Shown here piece after piece: positions 26,182-34,690 of a stretch of 64,000 nt of DNA. The notes under the pieces were generated by a model. That model saw only the letters and a list, made by a program, of their open reading frames with translations. It did not search any database and was not told the origin of the DNA. The position numbers and the translations under genes are program-made. Position 1 is the stretch's first letter, and every line of letters starts with the position of its first letter. The stretch spans positions 806,001 through 870,000 of the forward strand of contig NZ_JAEDAE010000001.1 of assembly GCF_016056375.1 (NCBI RefSeq), written 5' to 3'. Source of the stretch: Hymenobacter negativus (GTDB taxonomy: Bacteria > Bacteroidota > Bacteroidia > Cytophagales > Hymenobacteraceae).

Positions 26182-26216
26182 CAGCAATTGTTTTTCTGGG
26201 AAATAATGCGCCGTTC

Positions 26217-29200
26217 CTAGCGCTGGGTGGTGTCGGCCGGGGCCGTGGTGGTGCCGCGAAGGTTGGTGCGCGGGGCCGGGGCTTTGCCTTTGGTGGGCGC
26301 TGTGGTGGGCTTGGCCGGCGTGCCGGCCGGAGCAGCCGGTGCTTTGGTCGGGGCCGGGGTTTTAGCCGGCGTTTTGCTGGGCGTCTTCACCGGCGCTTTG
26401 GTGGGCGGGGTGGTTTCCTCCGGCTGGTCGGCTCCCAGGGTTTTGAGGCGCTGCTTAGCGGCTTCCAGAATTTCCGGTACCGGGAAGTTGTTATCAATGA
26501 GTGAATTCAGCGTACCGCGCGCCTGGAAGTTGTCGCCTTCCGAGGCGTAGATGTCGGCAATCAACAGAAAAGCCCGGCCCAGCCACAACGAGTAGCTGCT
26601 GAAATCAGAATTTACTTTCAACGCCGCAGCTTTGGCCTCTTCGTTCTTTTTCTGCTTAAACAGCGTTTCGGCCAGGTAATACTGCGCCTCGGCCCCGTTG
26701 ATGTCGTTGGGCGCGGCCGCGACGGCGGTAGCCAATTCGGTGGCGGCCTGGTCGTAATTCTCGGCCCGCAGGCTGGCTTTACCTAAGTAGAGCAAGGCGG
26801 CGTTGGTGGCGTTGGCGGTGGCACCGGCCTGGGCGCGCAATTCCTCGGCCACGCGACGGGTGCCGGGATAGTCACCGCTTTCGTACAGGCTGCGCATCTG
26901 GCCGAGGGTGGCGTTGGCGACTTCGCGGCGGTTGGTGCTGGCCCCGCGCAGACGCTCGTAGAGCTTGGAAGCTTCGGCGTAGTTCTTGTTCTCGAACTCG
27001 AGGTCGGCCAAGCGACCTACGGCGCGGTTCACAAATTCGCTTTTGCCCTCCGTTACCACGGCACGCAGGCGGGTCAGGCCTTGCTGCTTGTCGCCGGTTT
27101 TCAGGTAGGAATCAGCCAGGAAGAACCGGGCATCGGCCCCAAGGGCCGACTCGGGGTACTGCTTCAAGTAAGACTCAAGGCGCAGAATGGCAGCCTTGTA
27201 TTTCTCAGCCAGATACAGTGATTTCGCCGCTTCAAATTCCACGCTTTCGGTGGCCTTGCTGTCGGGGTTCTGGGCTTTGAAGGAAGCCAGCGCCGCATCG
27301 AATTCCTCGGTACGGCCCAGGGCCGTCAGGCTTTCCTGCAAGTTGTACAAAGCCTGCGAAGCCGCTTCGCTGCGCGGGTAGCTGGTGAGCACCTGCTGAA
27401 AGTCGGCCACGGCCTTGTCCTGTTGCTCTAGGTTGGCGTAGGCCACGCCGCGCTTCTGCAGCGCCTGCGGAATGAGCGGGCTGTTGGGACGGCCCTCAAT
27501 CAGGCGCGTGAAGCCCGTGACGGCCGGCTGGTACTCGCCGGCCTCAAACGACAACTGCGCCTGCTGAAAAACGGCGTCCTCGGCGTAGCGCGAGTTGGGG
27601 CTGGCTTTGAGCAGCGCGGCCAGCGTGCTGGTGGCTTCCTCGCGGCGGCCCATCAGGCCCAGCGTGCGGCCCTTCTGGTAGTAGGCGTAGTCCTTGTCGG
27701 CCGCATTGGCCTTGATGACCTTGTCGTATTGGTCTAGGGCCTGCTGGTAGTTTTTCGACACGTAGTAGGTGTCACCCAGCCGCAGGGTGGCGTCGTAGTA
27801 GTTGGGGTCCGAGGGCTTGGCGTCGGTGTCGTTCAGGAAAGCCGCGAACTGCGGCCGGGCCTTGTCGTACTGCTTGGTGTTGTAATAAGCATACCCTAGG
27901 CCGTAGCGGGCTTTCTGCTCAAAATCGGCTTCTTCGGGGCTTACGCCGCCCTGCCGGGCCGAGCGGGCCGCTGCCGCATAAGCCATAATGGCATCGGGGT
28001 ACTGCTGGCCTACGCTGAAAATCTCGCCCCGCAGCACCTGCGCGGCGGCCCGCAGCCCATCATCCGACGGAAATTTCAAGGACTTGTCCAGCAGCGGCAG
28101 CGCCTGGGCGTAGTTGCCGTTGTTGTACAGCAACGCGGCCTGCGAATACGCCACGCGTTGGTACGTGGCGTCCAGCTTCTCGCTGCGGTCGTCGATGCCT
28201 TCGAGGTAGGTAATGGCCTGGTTGTAGTCGGTAGATGCCAGGAAGCTGTTGCCCAGCAAATCATCCACGATGGGCTGGTTTTTCGAGCGGGGAAATTTCT
28301 TACGGAAGTCGCGCAGCACGTTGATAACCTCGGGCAGATTGCCCAACTCATACTGCACCTGGCCCAGCTTGAGGGTGGCGTTTTCGGCAATGGCTTTGTC
28401 GAAGGTGCTTTGGCGGGCAGCCTCGAAGGCCGTTACGGCCTGGGGCTTTTGGTTGGCCTGCACGTAGCTCAGGCCGAGATGGTAGGCCGCGTTCTGGCCT
28501 AGCGAGTCGCGGCGCACGGCTACGTTCTTCAGGTTGGCGATGGCCCCCTTGAAGTCGCCCATCTTGTAATTGGCGAAACCAATCTTGTACTGCAGCGCCG
28601 GCTCAATGCGGTTCTGGTGCACGGCGGCGTACTTATCGAAGTACTCGGCGGCCTCTTTGTACTGCTGCTTCTGGTAGTAGGCATCGCCCACCAGCAGCTG
28701 GATTTCGTCGGAATTCTGGGGTGGTGGTGTGTTTTGCAGTGCCGTGGTGGCGTAGCCAATCAGGCCATCGTAGTTGCCCTCCTTGTAGTAAATCTGGGTT
28801 ACGATGGCCGGCACGACGGGCTTGTAGGCGTCGTTCTGCTCGGCCACGCCGAGGTCGGCGCGGGCGGCGGCGTAGTCGCCGGCACGGTAGCCCAGGTAGC
28901 CGGCGTAATACGAGCTGGCGTACTTGTACTGGCTCTGCACCTGCTTGTTGCGGTCGAATAGCAGGCGGGCTTTCTCGTAGTCCTTCTGCTCGAAATAGCT
29001 ATAGCCCAGCTTGAAATCGGATTCAGCGCGCTGGTCGTTGCTCAGGTTATCGGGCGCTACTTTGGTGAAGTAGCGAATGGCCTGCTCGTAGTTTTTCTGG
29101 TCGAAGTAGAACTTGCCCAACTCGAAATACGCGGCGGCGGCCTGCGGGTGGGCCGGGTGCTTGGCCGCAAAATCCAGAATCAGGCCCTCGGCATCCGGGT

Positions 29201-29480
29201 GCGAGAGGTAGAGGCCGCTCACGGCGTAATAGTACTCGGCATCGGCGGTGCGGTCGGCGGCAGCGGTGGGGCTGGCCTGGCTGCTGTGCACCGGCTCGAT
29301 GGCCAGGTACTGCCGAAAGGCCTCTTGCGCAGCGCCGTACTGGCCGCGGTCAAACAATTCCAACCCTTCCTGAAAATGCCGCTCATCGGAGGCAAAAACC
29401 TGGGTTTGCTGGGCGCTGGCGGCCACGGGTGCGGCGGCGCTCAGGGCGGCGGCCAGCGCCAGCCGGGGAAATAGCTTCAT
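26217..29480 (-). CDS. Large secreted TPR protein, first gene of the envelope operon
   Basis: 1087 residues from ATG 29480, chosen because it begins the signal peptide MKLFPRLALAAALSAAAPVA with cleavage after ASA. About 25 TPR units fill residues 30-1010, for example QYGAAQEAFRQYLAIEP and NYAEASKLYERLRGAST. The last 65 residues are low complexity Thr/Pro/Lys/Ala (KTPSKTPAKTPAPTKAP). Such proteins are thought to act as periplasmic scaffolds. It is 35 bases upstream of the barrel gene and probably founds a six-gene transcript running to the terminator at 20857. Confidence 0.88.
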   Translation of the reverse strand: MKLFPRLALAAALSAAAPVAASAQQTQVFASDERHFQEGLELFDRGQYGAAQEAFRQYLAIEPVHSSQASPTAAADRTADAEYYYAVSGLYLSHPDAEGLILDFAAKHPAHPQAAAAYFELGKFYFDQKNYEQAIRYFTKVAPDNLSNDQRAESDFKLGYSYFEQKDYEKARLLFDRNKQVQSQYKYASSYYAGYLGYRAGDYAAARADLGVAEQNDAYKPVVPAIVTQIYYKEGNYDGLIGYATTALQNTPPPQNSDEIQLLVGDAYYQKQQYKEAAEYFDKYAAVHQNRIEPALQYKIGFANYKMGDFKGAIANLKNVAVRRDSLGQNAAYHLGLSYVQANQKPQAVTAFEAARQSTFDKAIAENATLKLGQVQYELGNLPEVINVLRDFRKKFPRSKNQPIVDDLLGNSFLASTDYNQAITYLEGIDDRSEKLDATYQRVAYSQAALLYNNGNYAQALPLLDKSLKFPSDDGLRAAAQVLRGEIFSVGQQYPDAIMAYAAAARSARQGGVSPEEADFEQKARYGLGYAYYNTKQYDKARPQFAAFLNDTDAKPSDPNYYDATLRLGDTYYVSKNYQQALDQYDKVIKANAADKDYAYYQKGRTLGLMGRREEATSTLAALLKASPNSRYAEDAVFQQAQLSFEAGEYQPAVTGFTRLIEGRPNSPLIPQALQKRGVAYANLEQQDKAVADFQQVLTSYPRSEAASQALYNLQESLTALGRTEEFDAALASFKAQNPDSKATESVEFEAAKSLYLAEKYKAAILRLESYLKQYPESALGADARFFLADSYLKTGDKQQGLTRLRAVVTEGKSEFVNRAVGRLADLEFENKNYAEASKLYERLRGASTNRREVANATLGQMRSLYESGDYPGTRRVAEELRAQAGATANATNAALLYLGKASLRAENYDQAATELATAVAAAPNDINGAEAQYYLAETLFKQKKNEEAKAAALKVNSDFSSYSLWLGRAFLLIADIYASEGDNFQARGTLNSLIDNNFPVPEILEAAKQRLKTLGADQPEETTPPTKAPVKTPSKTPAKTPAPTKAPAAPAGTPAKPTTAPTKGKAPAPRTNLRGTTTAPADTTQR

Positions 29481-29525
29481 GTAAATACCTGTCGTGGAGG
29501 GGCCGCGTCGGGCCCGGGAACTCGC

Positions 29526-29533
29526 CAAAAGTA
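29526..29533 (-). promoter_or_regulatory. Candidate -7 box for the envelope operon
   Basis: TACTTTTG on the minus strand, about 45 bases before the TPR gene ATG. No TTG is found 19 bases further upstream. Confidence 0.4.
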
Positions 29534-29665
29534 GCGATAAATGCCCGTAGGTTGCCCAGCCAACGCGGAAATGCGGGTTTCATTGCCGGCAGCCGCACAC
29601 CGGCTTGGTGCGCATTTCCGCTGGCAATGAGTAAATAGGCGATGATTCGCTCCAAAGCAGGCAGA

Positions 29666-29701
29666 GAAAAGCCCCGTCAGCAGTTGCTAACGGGGCTTTT
29701 C
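29666..29701. terminator. Hairpin terminator after the small glycine-rich protein gene
   Basis: GAAAAGCCCCGT (29666-29677) pairs perfectly with ACGGGGCTTTTC (29690-29701). Confidence 0.8.
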
Positions 29702-29723
29702 TATTGGTCCGGAGTCATTTTGG

Positions 29724-29927
29724 CTATTGTTTGGGCGTAATGCCAGGCAAATTCAGGTTGCCGGCTTTGTAGCGCTTATACAGGTAAGCGGCACCGGCCG
29801 CCAGCAGGGCGCCTTTGACCAGTTTGCCCGAAGTAGAGCCGGTGGCGCGGGTGCTGTCGTCGTTGGTGCGGCCGCCAAACAGGCCGGAAATCAGGCCCCC
29901 GAGGGTGCCACTTGGAGTATCGCTCAT
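29724..29927 (-). CDS. Small glycine-rich protein, hypothetical
   Basis: 67 residues: MSDTPSGTLGGLISGLFGG, a short polar part, then LVKGALLAAGAAYLYKRYK, which is one amphipathic or membrane helix with a positive end. No cysteine or catalytic motif. It lies between holA and a terminator and may be an inner membrane-associated stress protein like YtxH-type proteins, but I do not recognise a family. The clean start, stop and terminator make it a likely real gene. Confidence 0.6.
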   Translation of the reverse strand: MSDTPSGTLGGLISGLFGGRTNDDSTRATGSTSGKLVKGALLAAGAAYLYKRYKAGNLNLPGITPKQ

Positions 29928-29984
29928 GAGTGAAATCAGTTTAAGGTGAAATACCCTCCCATTACGAGCGCAACCAAGCCGATG

Positions 29985-31043
29985 TTACTCCAACACTCCG
30001 GCCGGCACGTTGTGCAGAATCAGCCACACCAGCTCCCTCAGAATCTCGGCGTCGTCCATCGAGCCGCTTTCGATGCCTTTGCTCTGCGCATCGGCCCGCC
30101 GGATGCTGTGGATGAGGCCCACCACCCGCTCGGGCGGATATACGCGCAGGGCCTGCTGGTATTCCTTCTGGGCAAAGCTGTTCATGATGCCCATGCTCTT
30201 GAACACGCCATCCGGCGGGTTGGCGCCGGCCTGGTGCAGCACCAGCAGTCGCGTAAAAAAGTTGAACATCAGCGTCAGGTTCGGGATGAGCGGGTTGGCC
30301 TTGGGGTTGGCGGCGAAGTAGGCCAGGATGCGGTTGGCCTTGAGCACATCGCGCTGCACCAGCGCCTTTTGCAGCTCGAAAATGTTGTAGTCCTTGCTGA
30401 TGCCCACCAGCCGCTGCACTAGTTCCTCGTCGATGGGCTGGCCGGGCTTCAGGTTCAGTACCAGCTTGTCCACCTCATTGGCCAACCGGCCCAAATCGGC
30501 CCCGATGTACTCGGCCAGCATGGCCGTAGCCTGCCCGGTAATTTGCTGGCCACGGCTGCGCACGTTGGCCGTGAGCCACTGCGGTACCTGGTTGTCGTAT
30601 AGCTTTTTGCTGGTCATCAGCACGGCTGGCGAGTCTTTGCCAGCCAGCAGCTTGCCCAGCTTTTTGCGGCTGTCCAGTGTTTTGTGCTTGTAGCAAAACA
30701 CCAGCACGGTGCTGGGCAGCGGGTTTTTCAGGTACGCCTCCAGGAAAGGCCAGCTCCGCTCCTGCTCCAAATCAGCCACGGTCTGGGCCTCTTTCACGAT
30801 GACGATGCTGCGCTCGGCCATCATCGGAAACCGCTTGGCCTGGCCCAAAATGGCCGTCACATCCACATCCTTGCCGTACACCACCACCTGGTTGAAGCTG
30901 CGTTCGTGCTCGGCCAGGGCAGTTTTTTCAATCAAATCCGCCACCACGTCGATGTAATACGGCTCTTCGCCCTGCAAAAAATACACGGGCTGAAATTGCC
31001 GCTGCTGCAGCTGCTTAAGTATCGCGTCGGCGTCTTGTATCAA
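29985..31043 (-). CDS. holA: DNA polymerase III subunit delta
   Basis: 352 residues. It opens the beta clamp within the clamp loader. Motifs include FQPVYFLQGEEPYYIDVVAD near the start and ISKDYNIFELQKALVQRD, with YFAANPKANPLIPNLTLMFN and the C-terminal helical collar. The start is a TTG at 31043: the family begins close to ILKQLQQRQFQPVYF, and the upstream in-frame codons translate the inverted repeat (FTHSAIHP) and promoter. The TTG lies inside the 32-bp repeat arm. The gene diverges from tyrS. Confidence 0.88.
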   Translation of the reverse strand: MIQDADAILKQLQQRQFQPVYFLQGEEPYYIDVVADLIEKTALAEHERSFNQVVVYGKDVDVTAILGQAKRFPMMAERSIVIVKEAQTVADLEQERSWPFLEAYLKNPLPSTVLVFCYKHKTLDSRKKLGKLLAGKDSPAVLMTSKKLYDNQVPQWLTANVRSRGQQITGQATAMLAEYIGADLGRLANEVDKLVLNLKPGQPIDEELVQRLVGISKDYNIFELQKALVQRDVLKANRILAYFAANPKANPLIPNLTLMFNFFTRLLVLHQAGANPPDGVFKSMGIMNSFAQKEYQQALRVYPPERVVGLIHSIRRADAQSKGIESGSMDDAEILRELVWLILHNVPAGVLE

Positions 31044-31105
31044 TGGGTGAATGGCTGAATGAGTGAATGGGCGAATGGTTCGGATGGGCCATTCTTCCCG
31101 GCTGG

Positions 31106-31113
31106 CAAAGGTA
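31106..31113 (-). promoter_or_regulatory. -7 box for holA
   Basis: TACCTTTG on the minus strand, full match to TAnnTTTG, about 63 bases before the holA TTG start. Confidence 0.55.
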
Positions 31114-31124
31114 AAGCCACCGCG

Positions 31125-31132
31125 TACCTTTG
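31125..31132 (+). promoter_or_regulatory. -7 box for tyrS
   Basis: TACCTTTG on the plus strand, 11 bases from the opposite box for holA, about 63 bases before the tyrS TTG start. The two promoters are mirror images. Confidence 0.55.
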
Positions 31133-31195
31133 AGGCCACGTTTTGCGGGTGAAGCCTTTTTCATTCACCCATTCACTCATTCAGCCATTCACCCA

Positions 31196-32506
31196 TTGAA
31201 TCTCATTGAAGAACTGACCTGGCGCGGCATGTACCACGATTCCATGCCCGGAACCGCCGAACACCTTGCCACCAACGCCCCCATCACGGGCTACATCGGC
31301 TTCGACCCCACGGCCGCTTCGCTGCACATCGGCAACCTCGCTACCATCATGCTGCTGGTGCACTTGCAGCGCGCCGGCCACCGCCCCGTGGCCCTGGTGG
31401 GCGGCGCCACCGGCATGATTGGCGACCCCAGTGGCAAATCGGTCGAGCGCAACCTGCTCGACGAAACGACGCTGCGCCACAACCAGGCCGGCATTCAGGC
31501 TCAGCTAGAGAAATTCCTGGATTTCAGCGAAGGCCCGACCGGCGCGCTGGTGGTGAACAACTACGACTGGTTCAAGGAAATCGGCTTCCTGGGCTTCCTT
31601 CGTGAGGTGGGCAAGCACCTCACCGTGAACTATATGATGGCCAAAGACTCGGTGAAGCGCCGCATCAGCGGCAACGAAGACAGCGGCGCCGACGGCCTGA
31701 GCTACACCGAGTTCAGCTACCAGCTGCTGCAGGGCTACGACTTCGTGCACCTCAACAAAACCCTGGGCTGCACCCTGCAAATGGGCGCCTCCGACCAGTG
31801 GGGCAACATCACCACCGGCACCGAGCTCATCCGCCGCGTGGCCAATGCCGAGGGTACCGAAGCCAAAGCCTACGCCCTCACTGGCCAGCTCATCACCAAG
31901 GCCGACGGCACCAAGTACGGCAAGTCCGAAACCGGCACCGTCTGGCTCGACGCCACGATGACCTCGCCCTACCAGTTCTACCAGTTCTTCCTCAACTCGG
32001 CCGATGCTGACGCCCCGCGCCTCATCCGCGTGTTCACGCTGCTGAGCAAAGAGGAAATCGAAGCCATCGAAGCCGAGCACGCCGCCGCCCCGCACCTGCG
32101 CACCTTGCAGAAAGCGCTGGCGGCCGACGTTACCACCCGCGTGCATTCCGCCGCCGCCACCGAAGCTGCCATCGCGGCCTCCCAAGTCCTCTTCGGCGGT
32201 GGCGACCTTGCCTCACTCGACGAAGCCACGCTGCTCGACGTTTTCGCCGGGGTGCCGCACCTGCGCGTGCTCCGCGCCGAAATGACTGAGCTCAACACCG
32301 CCACTTTCCTCAGCGATTTCACCCTGCACAAAATCTTCCCTTCCAAAGGCGAAGCCCGCAAGATGATTCAGTCCGGTGGCGTGAGCATCAACCGCGAAAA
32401 AGTAACCTCGCCCGATGCGCCGGTGGCCGCGCTGCAGCACTTGGCCGGCAAGTACCTGGTAGTGCAGAAGGGCAAAAAGAACTACTTCCTGGTAGAGCTC
32501 GTGTAA
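31196..32506 (+). CDS. tyrS: Tyrosyl-tRNA synthetase
   Basis: 436 residues from TTG 31196, giving the standard N-terminus (M)[19 protein letters not shown]; an upstream frame merely translates the repeat. A class I synthetase that charges tRNA-Tyr. The HIGH-type site is HIGNLA, preceded by YIGFDPTA, and the KMSKS-type loop is KYGKSETG. The C-terminal S4-like RNA-binding domain ([21 protein letters not shown]) is present. It is followed by a strong terminator. Confidence 0.95.
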   Translation: MNLIEELTWRGMYHDSMPGTAEHLATNAPITGYIGFDPTAASLHIGNLATIMLLVHLQRAGHRPVALVGGATGMIGDPSGKSVERNLLDETTLRHNQAGIQAQLEKFLDFSEGPTGALVVNNYDWFKEIGFLGFLREVGKHLTVNYMMAKDSVKRRISGNEDSGADGLSYTEFSYQLLQGYDFVHLNKTLGCTLQMGASDQWGNITTGTELIRRVANAEGTEAKAYALTGQLITKADGTKYGKSETGTVWLDATMTSPYQFYQFFLNSADADAPRLIRVFTLLSKEEIEAIEAEHAAAPHLRTLQKALAADVTTRVHSAAATEAAIAASQVLFGGGDLASLDEATLLDVFAGVPHLRVLRAEMTELNTATFLSDFTLHKIFPSKGEARKMIQSGGVSINREKVTSPDAPVAALQHLAGKYLVVQKGKKNYFLVELV

Positions 32507-32557
32507 CCGCCCCCTCGTGCCGAGGAAACCGGAGCACGAGCCCGCACAACTAACCAC

Positions 32558-32591
32558 AAAAAAGGCCCCGCCAATCGGCGGGGCCTTTTTT
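32558..32591. terminator. Terminator between tyrS and the H1-like gene
   Basis: AAAAAAGGCCCCGCC / GGCGGGGCCTTTTTT with an AATC loop: 15-bp perfect stem usable from both sides. Confidence 0.9.
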
Positions 32592-32642
32592 GTCCTCAGA
32601 ATCCGCGAAATCCGAAGAATCCGCGCGAATCCATGGTCAGGA

Positions 32643-32930
32643 TTACTTCTTAGCAGCGGGCTTCTTAGCGGCCGGAGCAGCTTTAGCAGCCGGGGCGGCT
32701 TTCTTGGCCGGAGCAGCCTTGGCAGCACCAGCGGCGGGCTTGGCGGCGCCAGCGGCACCAGCGTTTTTGGTGTTCTGCACTTCGGTGCGGAACGCCTGGG
32801 CCATCGTTTTCAGCTCCTGCATGCCTTTGCGCACGCGGGTGCCAGCAGCAGCGTTCTGCTTGTCGTAGAATTTCGAGAAGTCATCTTCGAGCGACATCAC
32901 GAGGTCCTTCAGTTTACCAAAATTGTTCAT
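32643..32930 (-). CDS. Histone H1-like (Hc1-type) DNA-binding protein
   Basis: 95 residues. Residues 1-57 are charged and helical (FGKLKDLVMSLEDDFSKFYD, then RVRKGMQELKTMAQAFR); residues 58-95 are Ala/Lys/Pro repeats (KKAAPAAKAAPAAKKPAAKK), as in Chlamydia Hc1 and the Bacteroidetes histone H1-like family. It probably binds and compacts DNA. It has its own well-formed promoter (32984-33013) and converges on tyrS across a shared terminator. Confidence 0.85.
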   Translation of the reverse strand: MNNFGKLKDLVMSLEDDFSKFYDKQNAAAGTRVRKGMQELKTMAQAFRTEVQNTKNAGAAGAAKPAAGAAKAAPAKKAAPAAKAAPAAKKPAAKK

Positions 32931-32983
32931 TGGAAGTTGGGGTTGGGGGTGAAAAATGAGTTTGTGGTGGTGTTAAGCCGGCC

Positions 32984-33013
32984 CTAATATACAGGGGTTT
33001 CAAATACAAGCAA
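32984..33013 (-). promoter_or_regulatory. Promoter of the H1-like gene
   Basis: On the minus strand TTG (33013-33011), 19 bases, TATATTAG (32991-32984); one base from the TAnnTTTG consensus with ideal spacing. The leader is about 50 bases. Confidence 0.6.
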
Positions 33014-33131
33014 GTTTTTCATTTTTTTTTAAAAACCCCCTCCCCGGCTTTCAAAGGCCGATTTCGCCAAAAAAAAGGCCGTTTACGCAAAGTACACCAA
33101 CAGCCATCGTATTAGAATTATCCAAAAACAA

Positions 33132-33167
33132 AAAACGCGGGCTGCCTGAGAAGGCAGCCCGCGTTTT
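33132..33167. terminator. Terminator after serine palmitoyltransferase
   Basis: AAAACGCGGGCTGCCT / AGGCAGCCCGCGTTTT, 16-bp perfect stem with a GAGA loop, 18 bases after the stop at 33185 on the minus strand. Confidence 0.85.
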
Positions 33168-33184
33168 GGCAGAGCAATGAAGTT

Positions 33185-34432
33185 TTATACTGCTTGCGGA
33201 ACGGCCGTAGTCCGGCTGTAAAGGCCGTTTTTGAGCTTATCGGCCACCACTTCAAACGCCGCAATCGTTTCTTGTACGTCCTCCAGCGTGTGCACCGCCG
33301 TGGGGATGATACGCAGCATAATCACGCCCTTCGGCACCACCGGATACACAACAATAGAGCAGAAAATGCCGTGATTCTCACGCAAATCCAGCGTTACCTG
33401 AGTTGCGTCCGGGATTTCCCCTTCCAGCAGCACCGGCGTCACGGGCGAGGTGGTGGTGCCGATGTTGAAGCCTTTTTCGCGCAGGCCATTCTGAATGGCG
33501 TGCACGATGGTCCACAGATTTTCGCGCAGCTCGGGCTTGGTGCGCAGCAGCTCCAGGCGCTTAATAGCGCCCACCACTAACGGCATTGGCAACGATTTGG
33601 CGAAAACCTGGCTGCGCATATTGTAACGCAAATATTCAATCACGCTTTGCGGCCCCGAGACGAAGGCGCCGATGCTCGCCATGCTCTTAGCAAAGGTTGA
33701 AAAATATAGGTCGATGCCGTCCTGAACTCCCTGCGCTTCGCCCGTTCCGGCCCCGGTGGGGCCCATCGTGCCAAAACCATGAGCATCGTCGACGAACAGG
33801 CGGAAGCTGAATTTTTCCTTCAGCTTAATCACGCCGCGCAGGTCGCCCTGGTTGCCCGACATGCCAAACACGCCCTCCGTAATCACGAAGATGCCGCCAC
33901 CAGTTTCGTCGGTAATGCGCTTGGCTGCGGTGAGCTGCTTTTCGAGGCTGGCCATGTCGTTGTGGCGGTACACAAAGCGCTTGCCGGCGTGCAGGCGCAC
34001 GCCATCGATGATGCAGGCGTGCGACTCGGCGTCGTACACAATCACGTCGTGGCGGCCCACCATCGAGTCGATGATGCTCACTACGCCCTGGTAGCCGAAG
34101 TTGAGCAGGTAGGTGGCGGGTTTCTGCACGAACTCCGACAGCTCGCGCTCCAGCCGCTCGTGGTTGGCCGAGTTGCCGCTCATCATGCGTGCGCCCATGG
34201 GCATGGCCATGCCAAATTCAGCGGCGGCCTCGGCATCTACCTTGCGCACTTCGGGGTGGTTGGCCAGGCCGAGGTAGTTATTGAGACTCCAGTTCAGCAT
34301 TTTCCGGCCGCGAAAGCCCATGTGCGGGCCAATTTCGCCTTCCAGCTTGGGAAACATAAAATACCCTTCGGCATAATGCGAGTGCGAGCCAAGCGGGCCG
34401 CGGTTGGCCTCAATGCGGTCGAATATATCCAC
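33185..34432 (-). CDS. spt: Serine palmitoyltransferase (alpha-oxoamine synthase family)
   Basis: 415 residues, a PLP enzyme condensing serine with palmitoyl-CoA, the first step of the sphingolipids that characterise Bacteroidetes membranes. Family marks: LNWSLNNYLGLANHPEVR, GARMMSGNSANHERLE, DAESHACIIDGVRL, the Asp of LFVDDAHGFGTMG and the Schiff-base lysine in YFSTFAKSMASIGAF. The closest alternatives are glycine C-acetyltransferase and 8-amino-7-oxononanoate synthase; the PMGARMMSGN and FAKSMA motifs and the 415-residue length favour SPT. It has a -7 box at 34515-34522 and its own terminator. Confidence 0.85.
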   Translation of the reverse strand: MDIFDRIEANRGPLGSHSHYAEGYFMFPKLEGEIGPHMGFRGRKMLNWSLNNYLGLANHPEVRKVDAEAAAEFGMAMPMGARMMSGNSANHERLERELSEFVQKPATYLLNFGYQGVVSIIDSMVGRHDVIVYDAESHACIIDGVRLHAGKRFVYRHNDMASLEKQLTAAKRITDETGGGIFVITEGVFGMSGNQGDLRGVIKLKEKFSFRLFVDDAHGFGTMGPTGAGTGEAQGVQDGIDLYFSTFAKSMASIGAFVSGPQSVIEYLRYNMRSQVFAKSLPMPLVVGAIKRLELLRTKPELRENLWTIVHAIQNGLREKGFNIGTTTSPVTPVLLEGEIPDATQVTLDLRENHGIFCSIVVYPVVPKGVIMLRIIPTAVHTLEDVQETIAAFEVVADKLKNGLYSRTTAVPQAV

Positions 34433-34514
34433 TGAAAAAACGGGAATTAGGTGAAAAATGGGTGGTGACAGGTACGCAAGGCTATTTTAGAATTAGCCAA
34501 TACTTGCCTAATCA

Positions 34515-34522
34515 CAAAGGTA
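34515..34522 (-). promoter_or_regulatory. -7 box for the serine palmitoyltransferase gene
   Basis: TACCTTTG on the minus strand, full consensus match, about 85 bases before the ATG. No TTG at 19 bases. Confidence 0.5.
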
Positions 34523-34641
34523 GTCCCCGCGTCGCGGTTGTACATAATTTGGGCGTAATAACCGGACAATGAGTGGCAGGTTTGCGGGCGGGCTGTGGTT
34601 TCGCAGTTTCTTTGCAACAGTTTTTGACGCTTCACCTAAAG

Positions 34642-34675
34642 CACGTCATGCTTCGGCTGCGCTCGGCAGGACGTT
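34642..34675. repeat. Solo half-copy of the dispersed GCTTCG..GCGCTCGGCA palindrome
   Basis: ATGCTTCGGCTGCGCTCGGC here resembles the right arm of the palindrome at 42202-42229 (ATGCTTTGCTGCGCTCGGCA). No matching left arm is near. It ends 16 bases before the accC start. Confidence 0.5.
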
Positions 34676-34690
34676 CTGGAACCCCACCCA

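Larger units (their letters stand above)
31040..31199. repeat. 32-bp perfect inverted repeat holding both start codons of holA and tyrS
   Basis: Arms 31040-31071 and 31168-31199 are perfectly complementary and consist of TGAATGG-type seven-to-eight base units (TCAATGGGTGAATGGCTGAA...). Each arm's outer end contains TTG that serves as start codon: holA at 31043-31041, tyrS at 31196-31198. Confidence 0.85.

Noticed and set aside
24700..26220. 506-codon frame antisense to the outer membrane barrel gene
   Set aside because: Low-complexity Gly/Val/His composition, typical of the complement of a barrel gene; no domain.
31130..31195. Upstream extension of tyrS
   Set aside because: It translates the inverted repeat (FTHSAIHP); the same peptide appears in the mirror extension of holA, showing it is not protein sequence.
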